From contig NZ_ONZF01000002.1 in assembly GCF_900302445.1 (NCBI RefSeq), positions 1-64,000 on the forward strand: a DNA stretch of 64,000 nt. The letters are read 5' to 3'. This document shows, piece after piece, positions 16,455-25,381 of the stretch (position 1 is the stretch's first letter; the number at the start of each line of letters is the position of its first letter). A program made the position numbers and the translations under genes. The notes beneath the pieces are model-generated. The model was given only the letters and a program-made list of their open reading frames with translations. It had not been told where the DNA came from and searched no databases. This stretch comes from Palleronia abyssalis. GTDB lineage: Bacteria > Pseudomonadota > Alphaproteobacteria > Rhodobacterales > Rhodobacteraceae.

Positions 16455-17603
16455 TCAGGTCCAATAGAGCATGCGTGCCCCCGGCAGATGTCGCGCGATG
16501 CCGGCCTCTAGCGTCTGGCGCATGTCCTTCATCAGGGGCGCGGGATAGACGTATTTGCGCCCGCCGAACTTGTTGCGCTTCACGGTGCGGACCTCGGGGT
16601 CCATCTCCAGTCCCGTGGCGGGATACCACACCAGAAGCACCTCGCGCGAGCCGGGGGTGAAGCGGTGGGTGATCAGCTCGGCCGTCAGATCAGCACCCGC
16701 GGGCAATTCGGCGGCGGCCTGGGCGAAGAGGCGGTCATAGGCGTCCTGCCATCCATCGATGGGCATGATCGGGGCGATGGTCAGCCCCACCTTGTAACCC
16801 GCGCGCGCCAGCCGGCCCATCGCGGCCAACCGGGCCGACAGGGGCGCGGTGCCGCCTTCGAACCGGCGCGCGATTTCTTCCGCATTGACCGAGAAGCGGA
16901 TCCGGGTGCGCCCGTTATGTGGGGTGGCCTCAAGGCTTTCGGTGTCCGCGAACTTGGTGGTGAACCGCAGGCTGAGGTCGCCGTGCTTCTGGCCAAACCA
17001 GGCAATCGTGTCCGAAAGGCAATCCGACAGCGGTTCCAGCGCGAGGGGGTCGGTGTAGCACGACGCCTCGAACGTGGTGCCTTCGGCGGCGCGGGCCGCG
17101 TCGGTCGAGGTGATGCGCCCCTGCCCTTCCAGAGGCGGGAGCCGGTCGAGGATCTCGGGAAGGTTGGCGAAAAGCCGCGTCACCGGCGGACCCTTCAGCG
17201 ATCCGGCAAGATAGCAGTACTGGCAATGCGCGGGGCATCCGGTCGCCAGATCGAAGCGCCAATCGGCAGAGGGCGGGATGGGCTCGGGCCGCATCTTGCT
17301 GTCCGAGGCAACGGTGACCGCGAGCGTGGATTTGGCCCGGCGGTATTCGGCGCGCGGGTCGCCGTCCTTTAACCCGGTGATCCGGTCGCCCTTCAGTTCG
17401 ACGATCTCGGCCCCCATGGCCGCGGCGCGTTCGGCCACGCGGGTCGCCATCGGCCAGTCGCGGGCGGCTCGGGTCAGAAGCACGCGCCGGGGGCGGAAGG
17501 GCCGTTCTTCGGTCTGTTGACGCGGCAGCCGCCGTTCGAGCGTTTCGGGCGCTTCGCGGGGGGCGTCAGCACGGGTCGGGGCGATATGCGGGGCGTCGGT
17601 CAT
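16455..17603 (-). CDS. Spore photoproduct lyase-like radical SAM protein
   Basis: 382 residues. The radical SAM cluster motif CPAHCQYC (C123, C127, C130) has the CX3CX2C spacing used by spore photoproduct lyase, and a further Cys in EASCYTDPLALE (C182) sits where SPL has its H-atom-donating Cys. The organism is not expected to form spores, so the substrate may be another nucleic-acid lesion or something unrelated. It sits between pgsA and, past the opposite-strand HrgA-like gene, uvrC, a DNA-repair context. The N-terminal ~30 residues are Pro/Arg/Glu-rich and likely disordered. Confidence 0.85.
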   Translation of the reverse strand: MTDAPHIAPTRADAPREAPETLERRLPRQQTEERPFRPRRVLLTRAARDWPMATRVAERAAAMGAEIVELKGDRITGLKDGDPRAEYRRAKSTLAVTVASDSKMRPEPIPPSADWRFDLATGCPAHCQYCYLAGSLKGPPVTRLFANLPEILDRLPPLEGQGRITSTDAARAAEGTTFEASCYTDPLALEPLSDCLSDTIAWFGQKHGDLSLRFTTKFADTESLEATPHNGRTRIRFSVNAEEIARRFEGGTAPLSARLAAMGRLARAGYKVGLTIAPIMPIDGWQDAYDRLFAQAAAELPAGADLTAELITHRFTPGSREVLLVWYPATGLEMDPEVRTVKRNKFGGRKYVYPAPLMKDMRQTLEAGIARHLPGARMLYWT

Positions 17604-17779
17604 GCGATCGGAACCCGGACGTCAGGGCGACGGGTCCGGCGGCAAAGCGGCGCGGGGACACAGTGACCGCAAAGAAGAATTCCCAGTGACGGCGCAATAC
17701 TGCCGAAGCGGAAAAGACTTCCGTGCCGTAGACTCCGTAGCAGCATCGGATAATTTGAGAAAAATGCACAGAGAAGCGT

Positions 17780-18736
17780 ATGCCGATGAAGATACCGACC
17801 CTGAAACTGGCAAAGCGGATACCGGAGATATTGCGAGAGCAGCCGGACCATAGGTTCAAGGCTCGTGAGTTGGCCCAACTGATCAGGGAGCGCCATCCTG
17901 ACGCCTGCGAGGCGAAGCTGCACAACAGTCCCAGCCTGTCCACCGAACGTGACCTGCTGCAACAGATCGTCGCCGAAATAGGCTCTCAGCGCCCTGCCAT
18001 GCAAAGGGCATGCGAGGAAATCCGGGTAACGGACGGGCGGCCCCGGCAGTATTACTGGGCCACCAAATCAGATGCCGAGGAAGCGGGGCAAGAAAACCTC
18101 GAAGACGTCGGCGAGGAATCCGCGACAGCTTCGGGGACGAGGCCCAAGCTGTCCGAGGCCGATCTGTATCCCCTGCTGGGGGAATTCGCGTATCGAGAGC
18201 TTGGCGTCGATGCGATGCGCATCGACGAGCGCAAAGGCACGAATTCCGGTGCGGCGGGGACAAATCGCTGGCTATACCCGGATGTCGTCGGGTTCGAAGA
18301 CGTCACGGTCGACTGGGACCGCGATCTGAAGCTTTGCGTCAGCCAGACCGGTGATGCGCGGGCTCGCCTGTGGTCATTTGAGGTCAAGTTGCGTCTCAAT
18401 CGCGCGAATGTCCGAGAGTGCTTTTTCCAATGCGTATCGAACTCGTCGTGGGCAAACAGCGCATATCTGGTCGCGGTCGAAATCGGGGACGGGACTCTGA
18501 AGGAACTGCGAACCTTGTCGCAGTTGCACGGCATCGGGGTTATACAGCTGGACCCGGAAAATCCTACGGAGAGTCAAATTCTGATCCCCACCAACGTACG
18601 GTCCTCAGTGGATTGGGCCAGCTGCAATCGTCTGCTGCGTGCCAACGGGGATTTTAGGAACTTCATCAAAAAGGTCCGGCAGTTCTATCAAACCGGCGAT
18701 CGCCCCGAAACCTGGGATCTTCTGCCCGATGACTAA
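17780..18736 (+). CDS. HrgA-like protein with PD-(D/E)xK nuclease signature
   Basis: 318 residues. The N-terminal ~90 residues look like a winged-helix/HARE-type domain (TLKLAKRIPEILREQPDHRF). A charged linker follows (about residues 95-122). The C-terminal domain has WLYPDVVGFE (PD at 167-168) and WSFEVKLRL (E201-x-K203), the spacing of a PD-(D/E)xK nuclease core, then ECFFQCVSNSSWANSAYLV. This layout resembles the COG2958/HrgA proteins first described at a restriction locus of Helicobacter pylori. No methyltransferase or helicase lies beside it. It lies opposite to its neighbours and its stop is only 3 bp from the uvrC stop. Its codons look less GC-biased than neighbouring genes, suggesting transfer. 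Function not established. Confidence 0.75.
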   Translation: MPMKIPTLKLAKRIPEILREQPDHRFKARELAQLIRERHPDACEAKLHNSPSLSTERDLLQQIVAEIGSQRPAMQRACEEIRVTDGRPRQYYWATKSDAEEAGQENLEDVGEESATASGTRPKLSEADLYPLLGEFAYRELGVDAMRIDERKGTNSGAAGTNRWLYPDVVGFEDVTVDWDRDLKLCVSQTGDARARLWSFEVKLRLNRANVRECFFQCVSNSSWANSAYLVAVEIGDGTLKELRTLSQLHGIGVIQLDPENPTESQILIPTNVRSSVDWASCNRLLRANGDFRNFIKKVRQFYQTGDRPETWDLLPDD

Positions 18737-18739
18737 GGC

Positions 18740-20611
18740 CTAGCCACGTTCGTGGAAGTGGTCATAGATCTTTTCGGCCAGACCCGCATTGATCCCCTCG
18801 ACGGCTTTCAAATCCGACAGGGAGGCGCGGCCGACGGCCTTCGCCGAGCCGAAATGTGCCAGCAGCGCCCGTTTGCGGGTGGCGCCGACTCCTGCGATCT
18901 CGTCCAGGGGATTGGCGCCCATCGACTTGGCGCGCTTGGCGCGGTGGGTGCCGATGGCGAAGCGGTGCGCCTCGTCGCGCAGGCGCTGCACGAAATAGAG
19001 GACGGGGTCGTTATGGCGCAGGGCGAAGGGGCGCTGGCCGGTGCGGTGGAACTCTTCCTTGCCGTGGTCGCGGTCGACCCCCTTGGCGACGCCGACCATT
19101 GTGATGTCATCCACGCCCATCTCGGACATGATCTGCCGCACCGCGCTGACCTGCCCCGCGCCGCCGTCGATCAGCAGAAGGTCGGGCCACATGCCCTTCT
19201 CGCGCTCGGGGTCTTCCTTCAGCAGGCGCTTGAAGCGGCGCTTCAGCACCTCTTTCATCATGCCGAAATCGTCGCCGGGCGTCAGCTCGTCGCCGCGGAT
19301 GTTGAACTTGCGGTACTGGCTTTTCAGGAACCCTTCCGGGCCGGCCACGATCATCGCGCCGACGGCGTTCGTGCCCATGATGTGGCTGTTGTCATAGACC
19401 TCGATCCGCTCAGGGCGGGTGTCCATGCCGAACGCCTCGGCCAGGCCGTCCAGCAGTTTGCCCTGGGTGGCCGTCTCGCTCATCTTGCGGGCGAGGCTTT
19501 CGCGGGCGTTGCGCAGCGCCCCGGCGACGAGGTCCTTCTTCTCGCCCCGTTGGGGAACGAGGATCTGCACCTTGCGTCCCGCCTTCTGCGACAACGCCTC
19601 CTCCATCAGTTCGGATTCCTCGATGTCGTCCGAGAGAAGGAGCATGCGCGGCGGCTCCTTGTTCTCGTAGAACTGGCCGATGAAACCGGCGAGGATCTCG
19701 GCCGGTTCGGCGCCCGAGCCGGTCTTGGGGTAGTAATCGCGGTTGCCCCAGTTCTGGTTGGCGCGGATGAAGAAAACCTGCACACAAGCCTGCCCGCCTT
19801 CCACATGCAAAGAGATGACGTCGGCCTCGGCCACGCCCGCAGGGTTGATCCCCTGGGACCCTTGCACGTGGGTCAGCGCGCGGATGCGGTCGCGCAGGGC
19901 GGCGGCGCGCTCGAATTCCATCTCGGCGCTGGCGGTCTCCATCTCCTTGGCAAGCTGGCTTTGTACGCGGGTGGTGCGGCCCTGCAGGAAATCCTCGGCG
20001 TCCTTCACGCTGGCGGCATAGTCGGCCTCGGAGATGTGGCCGACGCAGGGGCCCGAACATCGCTTGATCTGGTACAGAAGGCAGGGCCGGGTCCGGCCCT
20101 CGAACATCGAATCCGAGCAGTTGCGCAGCAAGAACACCTTCTGCAGCTGACTGAGGGTCCGGTTCACCGCGCCGGCGCTGGCGAAGGGGCCGTAATAGCT
20201 GCCCTTTTCGGACTTCGCGCCGCGATGCTTGCGGATCATCGGATAGCCGTGATCCTTGGTCACGAGGATGTTCGGGAAGGATTTGTCGTCGCGCAGAAGC
20301 ACGTTGTAGCGCGGTTTCAGCTGCTTGATGAGGTTCTGTTCAAGCAACAGCGCCTCAGTTTCCGTCTTCGTCGTGAGGAACATCATCGACGCGGTTTCCG
20401 AGATCATCCGCGCTATCCGGGGGCTGTGTTGCGGCGAAGGACGCGAATAGCTGGACACCCGCGCCTTCAGGTTGCGCGCCTTGCCGACATACAGAACCTC
20501 CTGCTTGTCGCCCAGCATCCGGTAGACCCCCGGCGAGCTGTCGAGGGTCTTCAGATACGAGTGGATGCAGGCATGTCCCGTGAGGGGCGCGTCGCTCATG
20601 TGGGGGTCCAT
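18740..20611 (-). CDS. uvrC: Excinuclease ABC subunit C
   Basis: 623 residues. Nucleotide-excision-repair dual-incision nuclease. Domains in order: GIY-YIG nuclease ([28 protein letters not shown], residues ~30-60), Cys-rich patch ([13 protein letters not shown]), UVR motif near 215-250, RNase-H-like C-terminal nuclease ([20 protein letters not shown] and [13 protein letters not shown]), and a helix-hairpin-helix end ([23 protein letters not shown]). The start could be 20611 or the internal ATG at 20599; neither has a strong ribosome site. Confidence 0.97.
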   Translation of the reverse strand: MDPHMSDAPLTGHACIHSYLKTLDSSPGVYRMLGDKQEVLYVGKARNLKARVSSYSRPSPQHSPRIARMISETASMMFLTTKTETEALLLEQNLIKQLKPRYNVLLRDDKSFPNILVTKDHGYPMIRKHRGAKSEKGSYYGPFASAGAVNRTLSQLQKVFLLRNCSDSMFEGRTRPCLLYQIKRCSGPCVGHISEADYAASVKDAEDFLQGRTTRVQSQLAKEMETASAEMEFERAAALRDRIRALTHVQGSQGINPAGVAEADVISLHVEGGQACVQVFFIRANQNWGNRDYYPKTGSGAEPAEILAGFIGQFYENKEPPRMLLLSDDIEESELMEEALSQKAGRKVQILVPQRGEKKDLVAGALRNARESLARKMSETATQGKLLDGLAEAFGMDTRPERIEVYDNSHIMGTNAVGAMIVAGPEGFLKSQYRKFNIRGDELTPGDDFGMMKEVLKRRFKRLLKEDPEREKGMWPDLLLIDGGAGQVSAVRQIMSEMGVDDITMVGVAKGVDRDHGKEEFHRTGQRPFALRHNDPVLYFVQRLRDEAHRFAIGTHRAKRAKSMGANPLDEIAGVGATRKRALLAHFGSAKAVGRASLSDLKAVEGINAGLAEKIYDHFHERG

Positions 20612-20875
20612 GATTCTAGGGTCGGCTGCAAAATATGGGGGGCGCCCTCAAGAGAAAAGACCTCCACCGTTTCTGTGGATAAAGTTGTGGGGAAAGGCTG
20701 AGGAGGTCGGTTTTCTCGTTGCAATTTCGAGGCTTGGTTTCTTTGCCCGTTTTTTAGGCCAGATCGCAAGTCACTGAAATTGTTATGATTATTTATTAAT
20801 GCTTCGTAAACGCCTTGTTTTCATGGGGTTTTGCGTCGGTTCCATGACATAAGTGAATAACTGACGCCGCGTCCG
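20612..20875. other. AT-richer intergenic region with DnaA-box-like sites
   Basis: 264 bp between the SDR gene end and uvrC start. A perfect DnaA box TTATCCACA is on the minus strand at 20674-20682, and an 8-of-9 match (TTATTCACT) at 20852-20860. Between them is an AT-rich run (about 20765-20815: GATTATTTATTAATG). It should contain the uvrC promoter. No small gene is evident. Confidence 0.55.
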
Positions 20876-21655
20876 CTATTCCACGCCCAGAACGTCCGGC
20901 GTCTTCCAGCCCAGATGCTGCCCGCCGTCGACGCACAAAAGTTGCCCGGTGATCGCGGGAGCATTCAGAAAATAACCCAAGGCCGCGCAGATATCGTCCG
21001 GGTTGGCTCCGCGTTGCAAAACGGTGTTGGCGCGCTGGCGGACGAAGTGGTCCTCGGACTGACGGGTTCCCTTCAGGGTCGGACCCGGGCCGATGGCGTT
21101 GACGCGGATCGCAGGGGCCAGCGCCTGCGCTGCTGTCTGGGTGAAGGCCCAAAGGCCCATCTTGGCGATGGTGTAGGTCATGAATTCGGGCGTCAGCTTG
21201 CGCACCCGCTGGTCGATCATGTTGACGACGAGGGCGCTCGCGACGGGCTCTCCCGCGTCGTCGGTTCCGGCGTCGGGAGCCTGCGCGGCAAAGGCCTGGG
21301 TCAGCACGAAGGGCGCGCGCAGATTCGACCCGATGTGCCGGTCCCAGCTGTCCTTCGTGGCGCTGTGGATCGTGTCATACTCGAAGATCGAGGCGTTGTT
21401 GATCAGCACCGTCAGCGAACCGCCCAGCGCATCGGTGGCGCGATCCACCAGCGTGGCGGTCGCCTCCTCGGACAGCAGGTCGGCTTGGACCGGGACGGCG
21501 GCCCGGCCCATGGTGCGCAGGTCGGTCGCGACACCCTCGGCCCCGCAATCCGAACTGTTGTAATGCACCGCGACGTCGAAGCCGCGCTGCCCAAGATAGA
21601 GCGCCATGGCGCGGCCCAGACGCGCGCCCCCCCCCGTCACGAGTGCCCGTGTCAT
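20876..21655 (-). CDS. Short-chain dehydrogenase/reductase, possibly pteridine-reductase-like
   Basis: 259 residues with SDR fold: TGGGARLGRAM nucleotide-binding loop, NNAS (LINNASIF), active-site YTIAKMGLW (Tyr-x3-Lys) and a C-terminal GQLLCVDGGQHL. The GGGARLGR loop, with Arg, and GPGPTLKGTRQSE recall FolM/pteridine reductases, which reduce dihydromonapterin or dihydrofolate with NADPH; this is inference. Its start overlaps the upstream antiporter stop (ATGA), making it the last gene of a four-gene unit. Confidence 0.85.
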   Translation of the reverse strand: MTRALVTGGGARLGRAMALYLGQRGFDVAVHYNSSDCGAEGVATDLRTMGRAAVPVQADLLSEEATATLVDRATDALGGSLTVLINNASIFEYDTIHSATKDSWDRHIGSNLRAPFVLTQAFAAQAPDAGTDDAGEPVASALVVNMIDQRVRKLTPEFMTYTIAKMGLWAFTQTAAQALAPAIRVNAIGPGPTLKGTRQSEDHFVRQRANTVLQRGANPDDICAALGYFLNAPAITGQLLCVDGGQHLGWKTPDVLGVE

Positions 21656-22584
21656 GCCGAAACGACCGCCCCCAGATAGATTGCGTAAAGCGCGCAGAAC
21701 GCCAGCCCGACCAGTCGGCCCATCCGCGCGCGGGTGAAGATAAACGGGGCCAGCAGGATCGACGCGCCCAGCATCACCCAGAAATCGAGCCGGAGGAACG
21801 ACGCGTCCGCGGGGATGTCCCCGACCAGCGACGCGATTCCGATGATGGTCAGAAGGTTGAACAGGTTCGACCCGATGGCGTTGCCCAGCGCCACGTCGGC
21901 CTCGTCCTTGCGGGCCGCGGCGATGGTGGTCGCCAGTTCAGGCAGCGAGGTGCCGATGGCCACCAGCGTCAGGCCGATCACCGCGTCCGAGATCCCGAAG
22001 CCTTCGGCGATGGCCTGCGCACTGCCGATCAGGATATGCGCACCGACGGGCAGACCGATCAGGCCCACGATCAGGAACGCGGCGACCTTCCAGCCTGGCA
22101 TGTCGGGACTGGCGCCCTCGACTTCCTCGGGTCGGACGCGCTGTTTCACCCCCTCGCGGTACTGGTCGGCCAGGATGATCGCCAGTACCGCAAGTAGGAT
22201 TAGGCCGGTCCACCACGTATAGGGGCCGATGAAGCCCAGCGCGATGAACAGGACGGTTACGCCGAGCATCGTCAGATAGGTCTTCTGCACCTCGGACCGG
22301 CTGGTATCCAGAACGAACAGCAGCGCGGGCAGGCCCAGAACCAGCATGATGTTGGCGGTGTTCGACCCCACCACGTTGCCTAGTGCAATGCCGGGCGCAT
22401 CGGCCAGGATCGCATCGATCGAAATCAGAAGTTCGGGCGCCGAGGTGCCGAAGGCGACGACGGTCAGGCTGACGATGAAGGCCGGCACGCCCAGGCGAAG
22501 CGACAGGTTCACCGCCCCCCGGACCAGCGCATCGCCCGCACCGACGAGGATCGCCAGCCCAAGAAACGCAAGCAGGAAGTTCAT
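21652..22584 (-). CDS. Calcium/sodium antiporter, YrbG type
   Basis: 310 residues, about ten membrane helices. CaCA-superfamily alpha repeats are seen twice: VVAFGTSAPELLISIDAI with GNVVGSNTANIMLVLG, and LVAIGTSLPELATTIAA with GNAIGSNLFNLLTIIG. Catalyses Na+ (or H+)/Ca2+ exchange across the inner membrane. Overlaps its neighbours on both sides by ATGA junctions. A more diverged CaCA protein occurs at 34273. Confidence 0.95.
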   Translation of the reverse strand: MNFLLAFLGLAILVGAGDALVRGAVNLSLRLGVPAFIVSLTVVAFGTSAPELLISIDAILADAPGIALGNVVGSNTANIMLVLGLPALLFVLDTSRSEVQKTYLTMLGVTVLFIALGFIGPYTWWTGLILLAVLAIILADQYREGVKQRVRPEEVEGASPDMPGWKVAAFLIVGLIGLPVGAHILIGSAQAIAEGFGISDAVIGLTLVAIGTSLPELATTIAAARKDEADVALGNAIGSNLFNLLTIIGIASLVGDIPADASFLRLDFWVMLGASILLAPFIFTRARMGRLVGLAFCALYAIYLGAVVSA

Positions 22585-22745
22585 CCGCGCCCCTTGCCGC
22601 AGGTGCAGGGACCCTTGCCGATGCGATAGCGCCCGCAGCCGTCACATTTCATCGACTGGATCTTCTTTTGCCCGGGAAAGCGCAGCCGCCCGAACATGGC
22701 CATGACCAGCATACCGATCAGGAAAAGTGAGACGATCTTGATCAT
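22581..22745 (-). CDS. 54-residue membrane-anchored zinc-ribbon-like protein
   Basis: A short gene between the S49 peptidase stop (22747) and the antiporter start, whose ATG overlaps its TGA. The N-terminus is one transmembrane helix (MIKIVSLFLIGMLVMAMFG), followed by basic residues and a four-Cys ribbon, CDGCGRYRIGKGPCTC. Coordination of zinc or iron is likely by pattern. The tight packing on both sides supports it as real. Function unknown. Confidence 0.8.
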   Translation of the reverse strand: MIKIVSLFLIGMLVMAMFGRLRFPGQKKIQSMKCDGCGRYRIGKGPCTCGKGRG

Positions 22746-22746
22746 G

Positions 22747-23544
22747 TCACAGACCGAACCGGGCGAAGGCGGCCCGATCCTCGACCCCCGCCGCAGCGTC
22801 GGAGGCCAGCGCGGCGCCGAAGCGCGACAGGAACGGCTTCTTCTGCTTGTAGACGGTGAAGCGGGTGTCCTTGCCGAACCGCTCTTTCATCTTGGGGACC
22901 AGATGGCCGATGCCGTCGATCAGCCCCATCTCTCTCGCGCGCTCGCCCACCCAGATCTCGCCGGTGAACAGGCGCGAATCGTCGGCAAGCTTGGCGCCCC
23001 GGCGGTTGCGGACCTGGCTTTTGAAAGTGTCGTGGATCTGGTTCTGAAGCTCTTTCAGGCGGGCCACATCCTCATCCTTGGCGGGGCGGAACGGGTCGAG
23101 CATGCTTTTCGATTCACCCGAGGTATAGACCCGCCGGTCGATCCCGTAGCGGCCGATGAACTTGTCGAACCCGAACCCGGCCGAGATCACCCCGATCGAG
23201 CCGATGATCGAGTTCTGATCGGCATAGATCTCGTCCGCCGCGGTGGCGAGCCAGTACCCGCCCGAGGCCGCGACATCCTCGACGAAGGCGATGACGGGGA
23301 TGCCCTTCTCTTCGGACAGGCGGCGGATGCGCGTGGCGATCAGCGAGGATTGCACGGGCGATCCGCCGGGCGAGTTCAGCACGAGTGCGACGGCCTTGGG
23401 CTTGCCGCGGCGGAACGCCTTCTCGATCATCGGGGCCAGGGTGATGTCGTTCAGCCGCGCGGGGCTTCCCGACGCGATGACCCCCTGCAGCCGGATCACG
23501 GCGACAAGGGGCTTGCGGGACATGGAGGGCAGTAAAAGCTTCAT
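22747..23544 (-). CDS. S49 family (SppA/SohB-like) serine peptidase
   Basis: 265 residues. Signal-peptide-peptidase fold: LNSPGGSPVQSSLIATRI oxyanion region, and ASGGYWLATAADEIYADQNSIIGSIGVI with the nucleophilic Ser and the conserved GSIGVI; a catalytic Lys is likely in the following region (KFIGRYGIDRRVYTSGESKSM). Only a single S49 copy is present, the short SohB-like form. No obvious membrane anchor, unlike E. coli SohB. Start of the S49 / zinc ribbon / antiporter / SDR unit, with GGGGGG just upstream. Confidence 0.9.
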   Translation of the reverse strand: MKLLLPSMSRKPLVAVIRLQGVIASGSPARLNDITLAPMIEKAFRRGKPKAVALVLNSPGGSPVQSSLIATRIRRLSEEKGIPVIAFVEDVAASGGYWLATAADEIYADQNSIIGSIGVISAGFGFDKFIGRYGIDRRVYTSGESKSMLDPFRPAKDEDVARLKELQNQIHDTFKSQVRNRRGAKLADDSRLFTGEIWVGERAREMGLIDGIGHLVPKMKERFGKDTRFTVYKQKKPFLSRFGAALASDAAAGVEDRAAFARFGL

Positions 23545-23592
23545 GCCCCCCTACTTAGGCGTGCAGCGCGCGATGATAAGCCCGCGCGGCAC

Positions 23593-24354
23593 CTAGTCCC
23601 GCAACCGCCAGCCTGTGCGGAAGATCAGCCACACGATCCCGAGGCACAGCGCGGTGAACCCGAAGATCGCCAGAAGCGACCAGCCAAGCGCCACGTCGGA
23701 CATGCCGTAGAAGGACCAGCGGAACCCCGAGACGAGGTAGACCACCGGGTTGAACAGGCTGACCGTCTCCCACGTCGGGGGCAGCATGGAGATGGAATAG
23801 AACGTGCCGCCGAGGAAGATCAGCGGCTGGATCAGCAGCAAGGGGACAAGTTGGAGCTGTTCAAAATTGGTCGCCCAGATGCCCACGATGAACCCCATCA
23901 GGCTGAAGGACAGGCAGGTCAGCACCAGAAACAGCGCCATCCAGAACGGATGCTGGATGTCGAGATCCACGAAGAAGAAGGCGGTGATCAGGATGATGAC
24001 CCCGATCGCCAGCGATTTCGTCGCCGCGGCGAAGACATAGCCCGCCGTGATCTCCAGAAAGGATGCAGGCGCCGAGAGGTGTTCGTAGATCGAGCCGATG
24101 AATTTCGGGAAGTAGATCCCGAAGGACGCGTTGCTGATCGACTGCGTGATGACCGACAGCATGATGAGGCCCGGCACGATGAACGCGCCGTAGCTGACGC
24201 CCTCGACCTCCTGGATGCGGCTGCCGATGGCGGTGCCGAAGACCACGAAATAAAGCGAAGTCGACAGGACCGGCGACACGACCGTCTGCGTGACGGTGCG
24301 CAGACCGCGCGCCATTTCGTAGCGGTAGATCGCCCAGATCGCGTAAAGGTTCAT
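23593..24354 (-). CDS. ABC-2 type transporter permease
   Basis: 253 residues with six predicted membrane helices and the ABC-2 signature region ([18 protein letters not shown]). It follows its ATPase with an ATGA overlap. Such two-gene systems export lipids, polysaccharides or drugs; the cargo is not evident. Cytoplasmic-membrane location. Confidence 0.93.
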   Translation of the reverse strand: MNLYAIWAIYRYEMARGLRTVTQTVVSPVLSTSLYFVVFGTAIGSRIQEVEGVSYGAFIVPGLIMLSVITQSISNASFGIYFPKFIGSIYEHLSAPASFLEITAGYVFAAATKSLAIGVIILITAFFFVDLDIQHPFWMALFLVLTCLSFSLMGFIVGIWATNFEQLQLVPLLLIQPLIFLGGTFYSISMLPPTWETVSLFNPVVYLVSGFRWSFYGMSDVALGWSLLAIFGFTALCLGIVWLIFRTGWRLRD

Positions 24355-25283
24355 GACCGCCCCTCCCCTTCGACGAGTCCCACGAAGATGTCTTCGAGGC
24401 TGGATTGTTCGGTGCGCACGTCGCGGACCTTCAGGCCCGTGCCGCTGAGCGCAGTCATCAGCCGGGTGATCCCGGTGCCGTCGCCGGTGGTGTCGTAGGT
24501 ATAAACCATCTCGGCCCCGTCGGCCTGCAAGGCCAGGTCGAAAGGCTGCAACGCCTCGGGGATTTGGGTCGCGGGTTCGGCCAGTTCGATGATGAACAGC
24601 TTGCGGCCCAGTTCGCTCATCAGGGCGTCCTTGTCACGGACCAGCTTGATCTCACCCTTAGAGATGACGCCGATCCGGTCGGCCATCGCCTCGGCCTCTT
24701 CGATGTAGTGGGTGGTGAGGATGACCGTGACGCCGTGGTCGCGCAGGTCGGCCACGGTGTTCCACATCTCTTTCCTCAGGCCGACGTCGACACCCGCGGT
24801 CGGCTCATCCAGGAACAGGACCTTCGGTTCGTGGCTGAGCGCCTTGGCGATCAGGACGCGGCGCTTCATCCCGCCTGACAGCGCGCGGGTCTGCGAGTCC
24901 TTCTTGTCCCACAGCGACAACTGCTTCAGCACCGATTCAAGGTGATCGTCGCCGCCGGACTTGCCGAACAGCCCGCGCGAGAAGCGGACCGTGTTCCACA
25001 CAGTCTCGAACGGCTCCAAGTTCACTTCCTGCGGGACGAGGCCAATCTGGCTGCGCGCGGCGCGGTAGTCGGTGACGTTGTCGTGGCCTCCGACCCTGAC
25101 ATGCCCCGAGCTGATCGAGGTGATGCCGCAGATGCATTCGATCAGCGTCGTCTTGCCCGCGCCGTTGGGGCCCAGAAGGGCCAGGATCTCGCCCTCGCGG
25201 ATTTCGAGGTCGACATCCTTCAGCGCATGGACCCCGCCATCGTATTGTTTGGTAAGCTTCTCGACCGAGACAATAGCCGTCAT
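24351..25283 (-). CDS. ABC transporter ATP-binding protein
   Basis: 310 residues from [19 protein letters not shown]. Walker [10 protein letters not shown], signature LSGGMKRR, Walker [13 protein letters not shown] and the H-loop region [18 protein letters not shown]. The C-terminal ~80 residues form an accessory domain common in ABC-2 exporters. The frame is open a further 378 bp upstream, but that region is low-complexity Pro/Arg without a start context and overlaps the divergent flavoprotein gene. Confidence 0.95.
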   Translation of the reverse strand: MTAIVSVEKLTKQYDGGVHALKDVDLEIREGEILALLGPNGAGKTTLIECICGITSISSGHVRVGGHDNVTDYRAARSQIGLVPQEVNLEPFETVWNTVRFSRGLFGKSGGDDHLESVLKQLSLWDKKDSQTRALSGGMKRRVLIAKALSHEPKVLFLDEPTAGVDVGLRKEMWNTVADLRDHGVTVILTTHYIEEAEAMADRIGVISKGEIKLVRDKDALMSELGRKLFIIELAEPATQIPEALQPFDLALQADGAEMVYTYDTTGDGTGITRLMTALSGTGLKVRDVRTEQSSLEDIFVGLVEGEGRS

Positions 25284-25381
25284 TGGTCCCTCTCTTTCGG
25301 GGGCGAACCTAGCGGATGGTGGCGAAAGGGGAAGCGCGAAGCCCTTTGCATCCCCGCACAGGCGCATCTTATGTGGCGCGC

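Noticed and set aside
18752-20701. A 649-residue open frame on the plus strand across uvrC
   Set aside because: It is antisense to a full, motif-complete uvrC, has low-complexity composition and no ribosome site; GC-rich DNA makes such shadows common.
20612-20875. Chromosomal replication origin
   Set aside because: Only one perfect and one imperfect DnaA box, and none of the usual neighbours (hemE, rho, dnaA, parAB, gidA) is present.
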